Assembly (NCBI GenBank): GCA_025358515.1 | Contig: JANYJG010000164.1 | Span: forward strand, 1-33,984 | DNA: 33,984 bases | Origin: Chloroflexota bacterium | GTDB taxonomy: Bacteria > Chloroflexota > Limnocylindria > Limnocylindrales > CSP1-4 | Direction of reading: 5' to 3' | In this document: positions 24,405 through 32,150 of the stretch, one piece after another | How positions within the stretch are numbered: the stretch's first letter is position 1 | How the letters are laid out: every line of letters starts with the position of its first letter | Notes under the pieces: generated by a model | The model's database searches: none | What the model saw: only the letters and a program-made list of their open reading frames with translations | Told to the model about the DNA's origin: nothing | Position numbers and translations under genes: made by a program

Positions 24405-25343
24405 GTGGCTGGCGCAGCGCCCAGCGCGATCCGACTCGACGGCGCTGTCGAGGAGTTCTTGAACCAGCTGCGGGTGGAACGCGGCCTATCCGAAGCGACG
24501 CTGACCGCGTACCGGTCCGATCTGCTGGATTTTGCCGCAAGCCACGGTGCCGCCGACGGTTGGCGCGGTTCTGCAGACGTCGCCATCCGCTATCTGAGTG
24601 CCCTAGGCACGCCCGGCCGCCGGAGAATGGCCCTGCGCCCCACCACACTCCGACGTCGTGCGGCGACCCTGCGAGGCTTCTACCGTTTCTGCTACGCGGA
24701 GGGGTTGATCGTGCAGGACGTCGCCGCTCATTTCGATCTTCCTCGCCAGCCCCGCCTGCTGCCGGAGGTCTTGACCCTGGAGGAGGTGGAACGGCTGCTC
24801 GAGACACGGGGAGAGTTGTCGGCTGCGTCTATCCGAGACCGGGCCCTGCTGGAACTGCTCTACGCCTCCGGTCTGCGAATATCTGAGGCAGTGGGCCTCG
24901 ACCGTGATGACCTCTCACTTGAGGAGGGCCTGGTTAGGGTCATCGGCAAGGGCGACCGTGAACGCCAGGTGCCCGTCGGCGAGGTCGCGTTGGCTTGGCT
25001 GGGCAGCTATCTGGCGGATGTTCGCCCCATATTGCTCGCCTTGCGACCTGGCCCTCATCCCCACGGTGGTGCGTTCTTCCTGTCCGTGCGGGGAGACCGC
25101 CTGGACCGGCGGCGGGCCTGGGAGATGCTCGTGGAGTCGGCCCGCCGGGCCGGACTGAAGCAAGGCATCAGCCCTCATACTTTGAGACACTCTTTTGCCA
25201 CGCACCTATTGGAAGGCGGGGCAGACCTGCGTATCGTTCAGGAGTTGCTCGGACATGCGAGCATCAGCACCACACAGCTGTACACACATCTAACCGGGGA
25301 ACGGATCAAGGACGTCTACGCCCGTGCCCACCCACGTGCCTGA
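24405..25343 (+). CDS. xerD: Site-specific tyrosine recombinase, XerD type
   Basis: 312 residues. The N-terminal SAM-like core-binding domain (EEFLNQLRVERGLSEATLTAYRSDL, in parts) precedes the catalytic domain with the full set of residues: Arg158 (SGLRISE), Lys182 (GKGDRER), His258 and Arg261 (HTLRHSFATHLLEGG), His284 (LGHASISTTQ) and Tyr293 (LYTH). Chromosome-dimer resolution at dif is the expected role. Position between recN and scpA matches the housekeeping XerD of related genomes, not a mobile integrase. GTG 24405 lies one base after the recN stop. Confidence 0.9.
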   Translation: MAGAAPSAIRLDGAVEEFLNQLRVERGLSEATLTAYRSDLLDFAASHGAADGWRGSADVAIRYLSALGTPGRRRMALRPTTLRRRAATLRGFYRFCYAEGLIVQDVAAHFDLPRQPRLLPEVLTLEEVERLLETRGELSAASIRDRALLELLYASGLRISEAVGLDRDDLSLEEGLVRVIGKGDRERQVPVGEVALAWLGSYLADVRPILLALRPGPHPHGGAFFLSVRGDRLDRRRAWEMLVESARRAGLKQGISPHTLRHSFATHLLEGGADLRIVQELLGHASISTTQLYTHLTGERIKDVYARAHPRA

Positions 25344-25376
25344 AGAAGCCCAATAGCCCGCCGGTGGACGGGCCGC

Positions 25377-25383
25377 AAAGGAG
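25377..25383 (+). promoter_or_regulatory. Ribosome binding site deciding the PH/SHOCT gene start
   Basis: AAAGGAG ends 6 nt before ATG 25390 but touches ATG 25384 directly, so the second ATG is the better start. Confidence 0.65.
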
Positions 25384-25389
25384 ATGAGG

Positions 25390-26073
25390 ATGAGCTACGC
25401 GCAGTCATTGCTCGCGAAAGACGAGGAAATCCTGTATCGCGCTCGGCAGCACTGGCTCGCGCCGGTCTCCGACTCGCTCAGGCCCATCGTGCTCGTTCTT
25501 CTTGGCATCGTCGCCTTGTTCGTTTCCGTCAACGTCGACGCCATCCACCAACTCCTGCTCATCGTCGGCGGCGTGCTGCTCCTGATCGGCATCATCTGGA
25601 TCGGCATCATCGGCTTGTCCTGGAACGCCCAGGAGTACGTCATCACCAACCGTCGCATCCTCAAGGTCGAGGGCCTGCTCGACAAGAAGAGCGGCGACAG
25701 CTCGCTGGACAAGATCAACGACGCGGTCCTGAGCCAGGGTCTGCTGGCGCGGATACTGCACTACGGCGACCTCGAAATCCTCACCGCCAATGAGGAGGCA
25801 ATCGACCGCTACACCTTGCTATCGCACGTGGTCGACTTCAAGAAAGCGATGCTCAACGCCAAGAACCAGCTCGAGGATGGCTATCGAGGCAACCGCTCTT
25901 CGTCTCCGTCGGCAGCCCCAGCAGCCGTCACCACAGCCGTCGTTTCAGACCGGGCCTCGTCACCTGACGAAGTTACGCAGACTCTCTCCAAGCTTGCGGA
26001 CCTGCGCGACAAGGGCGCTATCACCCCGGCCGAGTACGAGCAGAAGAAGTCCGAACTTCTCGGTCGCCTGTAA
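25390..26073 (+). CDS. PH-domain (bPH2-like) membrane protein with C-terminal SHOCT domain
   Basis: 227 residues. A short N-terminal segment (LAKDEEILYRARQHW) is followed by two hydrophobic helices (about 32-48 and 54-77). Then comes a bPH2/YdbS-like domain: EYVITNRRILKVEGLLDKKSGDSSLDKIND in sequence, seen as YVITNRRI and SSLDKINDAVLSQGLLARIL, with YGDLEILTA. A Ser/Pro/Ala linker leads to a SHOCT motif at 197-227 (LSKLADLRDKGAITPAEYEQ and following). Precise function unknown; such proteins are membrane-bound adaptors. Confidence 0.8.
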   Translation: MSYAQSLLAKDEEILYRARQHWLAPVSDSLRPIVLVLLGIVALFVSVNVDAIHQLLLIVGGVLLLIGIIWIGIIGLSWNAQEYVITNRRILKVEGLLDKKSGDSSLDKINDAVLSQGLLARILHYGDLEILTANEEAIDRYTLLSHVVDFKKAMLNAKNQLEDGYRGNRSSSPSAAPAAVTTAVVSDRASSPDEVTQTLSKLADLRDKGAITPAEYEQKKSELLGRL

Positions 26074-26092
26074 CCTCTCGGAAGGCGACGGA

Positions 26093-26100
26093 GAGGTGAT
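26093..26100 (+). promoter_or_regulatory. Ribosome binding site for the TTG-start protease gene
   Basis: GAGGTGAT matches an extended anti-Shine-Dalgarno complement; its GAGG core ends 7 nt before TTG 26104. Confidence 0.6.
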
Positions 26101-26103
26101 CAG

Positions 26104-26787
26104 TTGACACTGACGTCCGACACTATCGCCCGTGCCGTCATTTGGGTTGCGCTCTTCTTTCTGGTGTCCGCTCCCGTACACGAGTGCGCCCATGCCTTCA
26201 CGGCGCTGCGGCAGGGGGATCGGACGGCCAAAATGTTGGGCCGCGTCTCGCTCGATCCAATTGTCCATTTCGATCCCATGGGCGGCGGAATATTGCTCAT
26301 CTCTGTGCTGCTAAACATGCTCGGCAGCGGAGTGGGCGGCTTCAGAGTGGCCGGCCTCGGTTGGGCCAAGCCGACGCCCGTGAATCCGATGAACCTGCGC
26401 GGGCGATACGCGAACTCCATGGTCGCTGTGGCCGGGCCGCTCTCGAACCTGCTGCTGGCGAGTGTGTTCGCGTTCGGACTACGGCTGGCTCAGCAGCAGG
26501 GGCTATTTCCGTCGACGACATCGGCAGGCGGCATGGTAGCTCTGGTCCTGCAGACCGGCGTAGTTCTCAATGTCTGGCTGATGCTGTTCAACCTCATCCC
26601 GGTGTCACCTCTCGACGGTTCCCACGTCCTAGACGACTTATTGGATCCCGTGACTGCGCGATCCGTGCGGGCCTTCATGGACCAATGGGGCCTGATGCTC
26701 TTGGTGCTGGTCATCTTCTTTGCCGGTCGCATTCTTTCGGTCGCCGCCGACCCGATCGTGAGCATGCTCATCGGACCGCTCTATTAG
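26104..26787 (+). CDS. Site-2-type membrane metalloprotease (M50 family)
   Basis: 227 residues, a compact membrane protease without PDZ domain. The first helix carries HECAH (residues 26-30, HExxH), and a later segment has NLIPVSPLDGSHVL with Asp171 as likely third zinc ligand, as in the N-x-x-P-x-x-P-x-D-G motif of M50B proteins. Several other hydrophobic segments are present (about 60-72, 107-127, 145-165, 195-225). The start is TTG with a strong GAGGTGAT site. Its position ahead of the HD gene and scpA is seen in related genomes (from memory). The substrate is unknown. Confidence 0.88.
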   Translation: MTLTSDTIARAVIWVALFFLVSAPVHECAHAFTALRQGDRTAKMLGRVSLDPIVHFDPMGGGILLISVLLNMLGSGVGGFRVAGLGWAKPTPVNPMNLRGRYANSMVAVAGPLSNLLLASVFAFGLRLAQQQGLFPSTTSAGGMVALVLQTGVVLNVWLMLFNLIPVSPLDGSHVLDDLLDPVTARSVRAFMDQWGLMLLVLVIFFAGRILSVAADPIVSMLIGPLY

Positions 26788-26800
26788 CCGCGGCGACGAC

Positions 26801-27295
26801 ATGGCCGAGGGCTGGTGGACCGCCAAGATTCGGCGGACCAATTCCTACGTCCGGGCGCGGGTGAGCGACTCCGAGCGGGCCGAGCTGGCGGCGTGGCTTA
26901 CAGCGCGGCAACTGCAGCTCTTCGATTGGATGCATTTGGCCGATCGGCGGCACGGCCTGAATGTCGTGGCAGCGTTGCGGGCGACCGGCGCGACGGACGC
27001 AGACTTGCTCGTGGCGGGTCTGCTGCACGACTGCGGCAAGGGCCCGCGCGTGCGGCTCGTGCATCGAGTAGCCTGGTCGCTCGGACAAAAGTACGGCGAG
27101 CGGGTTTGGTGGGCGGCGGGACGATTACCCACATTCGCCCTGGGACTCGAGAAGCTTCGCAACCACGCCGAGCGATCGGCCGAGCTGGCGGGCCGGGCCG
27201 GCTGCAGCGCCGTGACGATGGAGTTGATCCGCCACCAGGAAACGCCGCGCAGCGAGGCGGGCAGGCTCCTGCTGGCTGCTGACGAGGCGAATTGA
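26801..27295 (+). CDS. HD-domain protein, probable phosphohydrolase
   Basis: 164 residues with an HD-like metal ligand pattern: His51 (DRRHGLNV), His76-Asp77 (GLLHDCGKG), His122 (RNHAERSAELA), His145 (IRHQE) and Asp161 (AADEAN). The metal set appears complete and ends right at the C-terminus, which suggests a minimal HD hydrolase. Nucleotide or phosphoester substrate unknown. The stop shares one base with scpA ATG 27295. Confidence 0.78.
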   Translation: MAEGWWTAKIRRTNSYVRARVSDSERAELAAWLTARQLQLFDWMHLADRRHGLNVVAALRATGATDADLLVAGLLHDCGKGPRVRLVHRVAWSLGQKYGERVWWAAGRLPTFALGLEKLRNHAERSAELAGRAGCSAVTMELIRHQETPRSEAGRLLLAADEAN

Positions 27296-28146
27296 TGGTC
27301 TATACCGGCATGGTGGTTCCGACCGGGACCGTCCCTGAGATCCTCTTTGGCCGGGGTCGAGCGGAAGCCTCGACGCTGGTGCGTCTGGATGCCTTCGACG
27401 GGCCGCTCGCGCTGCTCTTGGCCCTGATCGAAGCCCGCCAGTTCGACGTCCTCACGATCCCGCTCGACAGTCTGGCCGGGGCGTACCTGGACGCGCTGGC
27501 CATTCTCGAGGGCGATCGGTTGGGCAACATCGCCTCGTTCGTAGCCGTGGCCGCGCAGCTGATTCTGATCAAGAGCCGGGCAATCCTGCCGCGGCCGCCA
27601 AAGGACCCGGCTATTTCGCTGGACAACGAACTCGATCCCGAGGCGGAGCTGCGGGCTCGGCTTATGCAATACAAACGCTACCGCAACGCCGGCCTTGCCC
27701 TGGGTGCTTTGCAGGACGGCCATTGCCTGTTCCGGCGGGACACGGAAATCGCAGCCGCGGCGGGTCGGGCCGGCGCCATTCCCCCGGAACGGCCGCCACT
27801 GCCTGCGTTCTTGCTGCACCGCGCCCTGAGCCGCCTGATCGCGATCGTCCCCGTGAGCGTGGCTCCAGCAGAGATCATGGCTCGGGTAGTCACGCTGGCT
27901 GAACGTGCGGCCGTCATTCGCGAGGCCCTGCGAAACGTTGACTGCATAGTCCTGCAGGAACTGTTGGGCGGAGTGCAAGATCGCGTGGTTGTGGCGATAA
28001 CCTTCCTGGCGATGCTGGAACTCTCAAAACGTCGCGAGATCACACTCGAGCAAGCCGAACCGTGGGGCCCGATAATCGCGCGGCGGGCCACCGCGTTCCA
28101 TGAAACTGAGGCCGCACTCGACGAGAGCCTGGAGTCGTTCGCATGA
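27295..28146 (+). CDS. scpA: Segregation and condensation protein A
   Basis: 283-residue kleisin subunit of the SMC complex. The N-terminal family motif is RLDAFDGPLALLLALIEARQ, followed by QFDVLTIPLDSLAGAYL and FVAVAAQLILIKSRAILPRP. The C-terminal winged-helix part has TFLAMLELSKRREITLEQ. ATG 27295 follows GAGG by 7 nt and overlaps the HD stop by one base; TTG 27292 directly before is an alternative. The stop overlaps scpB (ATGA). The family role is chromosome compaction and segregation together with SMC, whose gene is not in this window. Confidence 0.92.
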   Translation: MVYTGMVVPTGTVPEILFGRGRAEASTLVRLDAFDGPLALLLALIEARQFDVLTIPLDSLAGAYLDALAILEGDRLGNIASFVAVAAQLILIKSRAILPRPPKDPAISLDNELDPEAELRARLMQYKRYRNAGLALGALQDGHCLFRRDTEIAAAAGRAGAIPPERPPLPAFLLHRALSRLIAIVPVSVAPAEIMARVVTLAERAAVIREALRNVDCIVLQELLGGVQDRVVVAITFLAMLELSKRREITLEQAEPWGPIIARRATAFHETEAALDESLESFA

Positions 28147-28796
28147 CGCCCGAAGAAGCGCAAACGGCCATGGCCGAGCCCGCGGCCGACGACACCGCCC
28201 AGCCCGACGACACGGCCCAGCCCGACGTCCCGGAGACCCCCGGAGAGCTGACCGAAATCCAGCTCGAGGCTTTGCTCTTCGTGGCCGAGCGGCCACTTAC
28301 AAGGACCGAGATCTCATCGCTCGCACGGGTGGATCGCGAGACTGTGGACGCCCGCATCGGCGATCTGGCGGTCAGTCTGGCCGGGCGCGGCATCCGGCTC
28401 ATTGACTCGGTGGAGCGGGTCGAACTGGCCACGGCCCCCGAGGCCGGCGCGCTGATCGCCCGCTACGTCGGAGCGGACGCGCCCCGGCTATCCACGCCGT
28501 CGCTGGAGGCGCTGGCGATCGTCGCCTACCGCCAGCCCTGCACCCGCGCCACCATCGAGCGGATCCGGGGAGTGGACTCGGACTACACCATCCGGACCCT
28601 GCTGCATCGCCGCCTGATCGTGGAGCTGGGCCGTTCCGACGCGCCGGGCCGGCCGATTCTGTACGGCACGGGCTTCGATTTTCTGGAGCGGTTCGGGCTC
28701 ACAAGCGTCGATGACCTGCCGCCGCTCGAGGCGGAGATCGTCGGCCGTCTCTTCGACGGCAAGGACGACACAGCCACGCCGGAGGCGACCCAGTGA
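28143..28796 (+). CDS. scpB: Segregation and condensation protein B
   Basis: 217 residues; partner of ScpA in the SMC complex. An acidic 35-residue N-terminus contains a duplicated DDTAQPD repeat. Two winged-helix domains follow: LEALLFVAERPLTRTEISSLA and LSTPSLEALAIVAYRQPCTRATIERIRGV (seen as LEALAIVAYRQP), then TIRTLLHRRLIVELGR and LYGTGFDFLERFGL. Overlaps scpA by four and the next gene by four bases (GTGA). Confidence 0.93.
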   Translation: MTPEEAQTAMAEPAADDTAQPDDTAQPDVPETPGELTEIQLEALLFVAERPLTRTEISSLARVDRETVDARIGDLAVSLAGRGIRLIDSVERVELATAPEAGALIARYVGADAPRLSTPSLEALAIVAYRQPCTRATIERIRGVDSDYTIRTLLHRRLIVELGRSDAPGRPILYGTGFDFLERFGLTSVDDLPPLEAEIVGRLFDGKDDTATPEATQ

Positions 28797-29617
28797 CTCG
28801 CGAACGTATTCAGAAGGTCATGGCCGCCGCCGGCATCGCCTCGCGACGTGGCAGCGAGGATTTCATTCGGGCCGGACGGGTGACCGTGGATGGCCGTGCC
28901 GCTGTTCTGGGTGAGCAGGTCGATCCGGACATGCAGAAGGTCCTCGTGGACGGCAAACCACTCAAGGTCGTCACAGGACCGCACGCCTACTGGGCCCTCA
29001 ACAAGCCGGCGGGTGTTGTTTCGACGACCCACGATCGTCACGCCGAGCGAACGGTCATGGACTTCCTGCCACCGGCAGCTACCGGCGGCCGGCGTCTCTA
29101 TCCGGTGGGTCGGCTGGACGGCGAATCGGAGGGGCTGCTCCTCTTCACCGACGACGGCGCGTGGGCGGACCTTCTGCTTCACCCGCGCTACGGCGTGGAG
29201 CGGGAATATCTTGTCGGCCTGAACCGCTCCCTCACGAAAATCCAGAAGACGGCCCTGCGGGAGGGCGTGGAGCTTGAGGAAGGCGTGGCTCGGGTCGACC
29301 ATCTTGCCGACGCCACGGCCGCCCAGATCCGAACGATGCTTCTCCTGCTGGACCCTCCGGAGTCCGATCTGCGCTGGTACCGGGTGATTCTGGCGCAAGG
29401 TTGGAAGAGGCAGATCAGGCGCATGTTCGAGGTGGTTGAGGCTCCGGTACGGCGGCTGGTTCGGATTCGGGTGGGGACGTTCAAGTTGACGAACCTCAAG
29501 TCCGGCGAGGCTCGCGAACTGCGATATGGCGAGATGGCCCAGCTCGCGGCTTGCGCACGCACGGACGGTGGTATCCGGCCGATTCACGATGCCGCCGGCC
29601 CGTCGGCCCGGGACTGA
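28793..29617 (+). CDS. RsuA/RluB-family pseudouridine synthase
   Basis: 274 residues. An N-terminal S4 domain (RIQKVMAAAGIASRRGSEDFI) precedes the catalytic domain: YWALNKPAGVVST, then GRLDGESEGLLLFTDDG with catalytic Asp109, and later GWKRQIRRMFE. The location between scpB and cmk is that of RluB in Gram-positives, where it modifies 23S rRNA, but RsuA- and RluE-type members look similar and the exact target cannot be read here. GTG start coupled to scpB. Confidence 0.9.
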   Translation: MTRERIQKVMAAAGIASRRGSEDFIRAGRVTVDGRAAVLGEQVDPDMQKVLVDGKPLKVVTGPHAYWALNKPAGVVSTTHDRHAERTVMDFLPPAATGGRRLYPVGRLDGESEGLLLFTDDGAWADLLLHPRYGVEREYLVGLNRSLTKIQKTALREGVELEEGVARVDHLADATAAQIRTMLLLLDPPESDLRWYRVILAQGWKRQIRRMFEVVEAPVRRLVRIRVGTFKLTNLKSGEARELRYGEMAQLAACARTDGGIRPIHDAAGPSARD

Positions 29618-29624
29618 GCCGATC

Positions 29625-30383
29625 GTGACCACCGACTCGACCGACTCGACGCCGCCCGGCATCGCCCGCCCCACGGTGCGCACCAAAAGCCGCCTCATCG
29701 TCGCCCTGGACGGGCCGAGCTCCAGCGGCAAGAGCACCGTCGGCGCGGAAGCGGCCCGGCGCCTTGGTTACCGCTTCTGCGATACAGGCCTCCTGTACCG
29801 CGCCGTGACGTGGCTGGCGGTGGACCGCGGCGTCACCCCTGATCAGGTCGCGGCGCTGGTGCCGCTGGCCGACGAGATCCGGTTGGTTGCGGATGCGCGC
29901 CGTCGCCTGCGCCACGTTGAGGCCGCCGGCCGTGACGTGACCGCCGAGGTCCGCGAGGCGGCAGTGGATCGCGCCGTCTCGGACTACTCCAAGGTTCCCG
30001 AATTGAGAGCCGCGTTGGTTCCGCGTCAGCGTGGTCTGGCCTCAGAAGGCGGAATCATCATGGCCGGCCGCGACATCGGCACGATCATCCTGCCCGACGC
30101 CGACCTGAAGGTGTACCTCTCGGCATCAGCGGAAGAGCGGGCGACTCGCCGGGCGGCCCAGCGGAACCTGCCTCCCGACGATCCCGAGACGGTCCAGATT
30201 CTCCAGGAACTGCGTCGGCGAGACGCGATCGATACGGGCCGCGCGACTGCGCCTCTGCGCCGGGCCGACGACGCCGTGGTGATCCGAACGGACGGCAATA
30301 CCTTCGAGCAAACGGTGGCGGCGGTGACTCGAGTCATTCGACTCGCGGAACGGGCAAAGGGAGTCGCCAGTGCCGGCCGCTAA
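29625..30383 (+). CDS. cmk: Cytidylate kinase
   Basis: 252 residues from GTG 29625; phosphorylates CMP and dCMP. P-loop GPSSSGKS (30-37), then RLGYRFCDTGLLYRAVTWLA, VSDYSKVPELRAALVPRQR, GRDIGTIILPDADLKVYLSA and RRDAIDTGRATAPLRRADDA: all standard family blocks. About 22 residues precede the usual start and include a TDSTDST repeat from a duplicated GACTCGACC stretch. ATG 29589 inside the preceding gene is in frame and also possible. It overlaps plsC by 14 nt. Confidence 0.93.
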   Translation: MTTDSTDSTPPGIARPTVRTKSRLIVALDGPSSSGKSTVGAEAARRLGYRFCDTGLLYRAVTWLAVDRGVTPDQVAALVPLADEIRLVADARRRLRHVEAAGRDVTAEVREAAVDRAVSDYSKVPELRAALVPRQRGLASEGGIIMAGRDIGTIILPDADLKVYLSASAEERATRRAAQRNLPPDDPETVQILQELRRRDAIDTGRATAPLRRADDAVVIRTDGNTFEQTVAAVTRVIRLAERAKGVASAGR

Positions 30384-31053
30384 GTCGAAGCGCCTGCCCT
30401 TCTTCGCGCGCTTTTCCGGCGGGATTCTGCACTGGGCCGGGGCGCTCCTTGCCCGGGTCAAGGTCGAGGGCCTGGAGAACCTGCCGAGCCAGGGCGCCGT
30501 TCTGGTCATCTGCAACCATGCCTCGAATGCGGACGGGATGCTGCTGATGGGCTACGTCGTGCCCAAGATGGGACGGCGTATGAGCTGGCTGGGCAAGGAA
30601 GAGGCGCTCCACTGGCCGGTCGTCGGCTGGGCCATGCGCCAGAACGGCGTCTTCGGCGTGAGACGGGGCGCCGGTGACCTGGAAGCGTTCAAGGCCGCCA
30701 GGTCCGTCCTGGATGAGGGTCGGATTCTGGCGATCTTTCCCGAGGGTACCCGCTCTCCTACCGGCGCTATGCAGGCGGCCAAGGAAGGCGCGACCGTCCT
30801 GGCCGTGCGCAGTGGGGCGCCGATTCTGCCAATTGCGATCGAGGGCTCGCACGAGTTCTGGCCCAAAGCCAAGCTCCTGCCGCGCCCGGGCCGCCGGATG
30901 ACGGTTCGGATCGGGAAGCCGTTCACGCTGACCCTCCCCAAGTCGGCCGATCGTCGCGAGTCCCTGCGCCAGGCCACCGCCGAGTTGATGAGCCACGTCG
31001 CGGAACTGCTGCCGCCCGACCAACGCGGCGTTTATGCGGATCCTGACAGGTGA
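30370..31053 (+). CDS. 1-acyl-sn-glycerol-3-phosphate acyltransferase (PlsC-like)
   Basis: 227 residues. Acyltransferase motif I is NHASNAD (49-55, His50 and Asp55), motif III is FPEGTRS (123-129), with GVFGVRRGAGDLEAF as motif II region and APILPIAIEGS as motif IV. It should acylate lysophosphatidate in membrane lipid synthesis; one hydrophobic stretch is near the N-terminus. GTG 30370 has AAAGGGAG six bases upstream. The cmk–plsC(–ispH)–der order is shared with Firmicutes such as Clostridium (as far as I recall). Confidence 0.9.
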   Translation: MPAAKSKRLPFFARFSGGILHWAGALLARVKVEGLENLPSQGAVLVICNHASNADGMLLMGYVVPKMGRRMSWLGKEEALHWPVVGWAMRQNGVFGVRRGAGDLEAFKAARSVLDEGRILAIFPEGTRSPTGAMQAAKEGATVLAVRSGAPILPIAIEGSHEFWPKAKLLPRPGRRMTVRIGKPFTLTLPKSADRRESLRQATAELMSHVAELLPPDQRGVYADPDR

Positions 31054-31102
31054 GCCGCGTGCTGGTACGCCACGGCGTGTCGGGGTGGCGCGGACTTCTT
31101 GG

Positions 31103-31111
31103 TGGGATACT
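31103..31111 (+). promoter_or_regulatory. Extended -10-like box TGGGATACT before ispH
   Basis: TGG followed by GATACT matches an extended -10 (TGn + hexamer). It ends 8 nt before ATG 31120, and no Shine-Dalgarno is present. Confidence 0.55.
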
Positions 31112-31119
31112 TAACCGCG

Positions 31120-32076
31120 ATGGGTAACGTTCGAGAAGTCCGAATCGCCAGGCGCACGGGGTTCTGCTATGGCGTGCGTGAGGCAATCGACAAGGCCAAG
31201 GAAGCGGCGGCGGCCGGGAAGCCGACCCATACGCTCGGCCAGGTCGTCCACAACGAGGGCGTGATCGCCGATCTAGCGGCCCAGGGAATCGAAACCGTCG
31301 AGACGCTCGACGACGTCCGCTCCGGAGCCGCGGTCGTCATTCGCGCCCACGGCGTAAGGCCGGACGTGTTGGAGCGGGCGGAGCAGCGCGGCCTCGAGGT
31401 CATCGACGGCACCTGCACATGGGTGATCCAGGAGCAGCGCGAGATTACGCGACTCGTGGAAGAGGGCTACGCGATCGTGCTGCTGGGTACGCCACTCCAT
31501 CCAGAGGTCGTGGGCCTGCTCGGCTTCGCGCCGGACGCGATCGTCGTGGACGAGGAAGCGGACTGGGACAGCATCCCGCGCCGCAAGAAGATGGCTCTCC
31601 TCAGCCAGAGCACCCAGCCGCCGTGGAAATTTGAGAAGCTGGCCGCGTTCATGGTGGGCCGATGCCACGAACTCAAGATCGTCAATACCGTCTGCCCGGT
31701 CACGATCCGGCGCCAGGAGGATACGGTCGAAGCGGCGCGCGAGGTCGACCTGATGGTCGTGGTGGGCGGTCGATCCAGCGCCAACACCAAAGAGCTGACC
31801 CGGCTGTGCGGTATCGTCGGTACGCCGGCGATCCAGATCGAGTCCGAGGAAGACCTCACTGATGCGGCCATTTTCAAGGACGCGGCCGTGGTCGGCGTGA
31901 CGGGCGGTACCTCCACTCCGATCGAGGATCTGCGCTGCGTGGCGGAGCGCGTTCTGCGCCTTGCTGGAACACCACAGGCGGCCGCCCGGGCTGAAGAGCT
32001 GGCGAATGCCGCGTTGGCCGCCGCCGCCACGCCCGCTGGACGAACAACGTCGCTGCCTGCGGTGGCCGTCGGCTAG
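31120..32076 (+). CDS. ispH: 4-hydroxy-3-methylbut-2-enyl diphosphate reductase
   Basis: 318 residues; the iron-sulfur enzyme releasing IPP and DMAPP at the end of the MEP pathway. The three cluster cysteines are Cys16 (TGFCYGV), Cys99 (DGTCTWV) and Cys192 (NTVCPVT). Glu129 in LHPEVVGLLG matches the catalytic Glu, and GGRSSANTKEL and GVTGGTSTP are the substrate-binding stretches. ATG 31120 is used; TTG 31099 upstream is in frame but lies before a TGGGATACT box. The Ala-rich C-terminal tail of about 35 residues is unusual but not disruptive. It pairs with dxs in the same window. Confidence 0.95.
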   Translation: MGNVREVRIARRTGFCYGVREAIDKAKEAAAAGKPTHTLGQVVHNEGVIADLAAQGIETVETLDDVRSGAAVVIRAHGVRPDVLERAEQRGLEVIDGTCTWVIQEQREITRLVEEGYAIVLLGTPLHPEVVGLLGFAPDAIVVDEEADWDSIPRRKKMALLSQSTQPPWKFEKLAAFMVGRCHELKIVNTVCPVTIRRQEDTVEAAREVDLMVVVGGRSSANTKELTRLCGIVGTPAIQIESEEDLTDAAIFKDAAVVGVTGGTSTPIEDLRCVAERVLRLAGTPQAAARAEELANAALAAAATPAGRTTSLPAVAVG

Positions 32077-32138
32077 GGCCGAAACCGCTGAGCAAGCGCG
32101 ATCCGGCGAGGGTCGCCCGTTAATGGCTCCGGATGGCC

Positions 32139-32144
32139 CATACT
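32139..32144 (+). promoter_or_regulatory. -10-like box CATACT before der
   Basis: CATACT ends 6 nt before GTG 32151, again with no Shine-Dalgarno. If used, the upstream in-frame ATG 32133 would not be on the transcript. Confidence 0.5.
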
Positions 32145-32150
32145 CCCCGG

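Noticed and set aside
24405-25343. XerD-type recombinase as a mobile-element integrase
   Set aside because: It sits in the conserved recN–xerD–scpA order with tight spacing and no attachment-site repeats nearby.
28185-28226. Short tandem repeat in scpB (DDTAQPD) as a functional repeat array
   Set aside because: Only two copies in a disordered acidic N-terminus. Simple slippage is enough to explain it.
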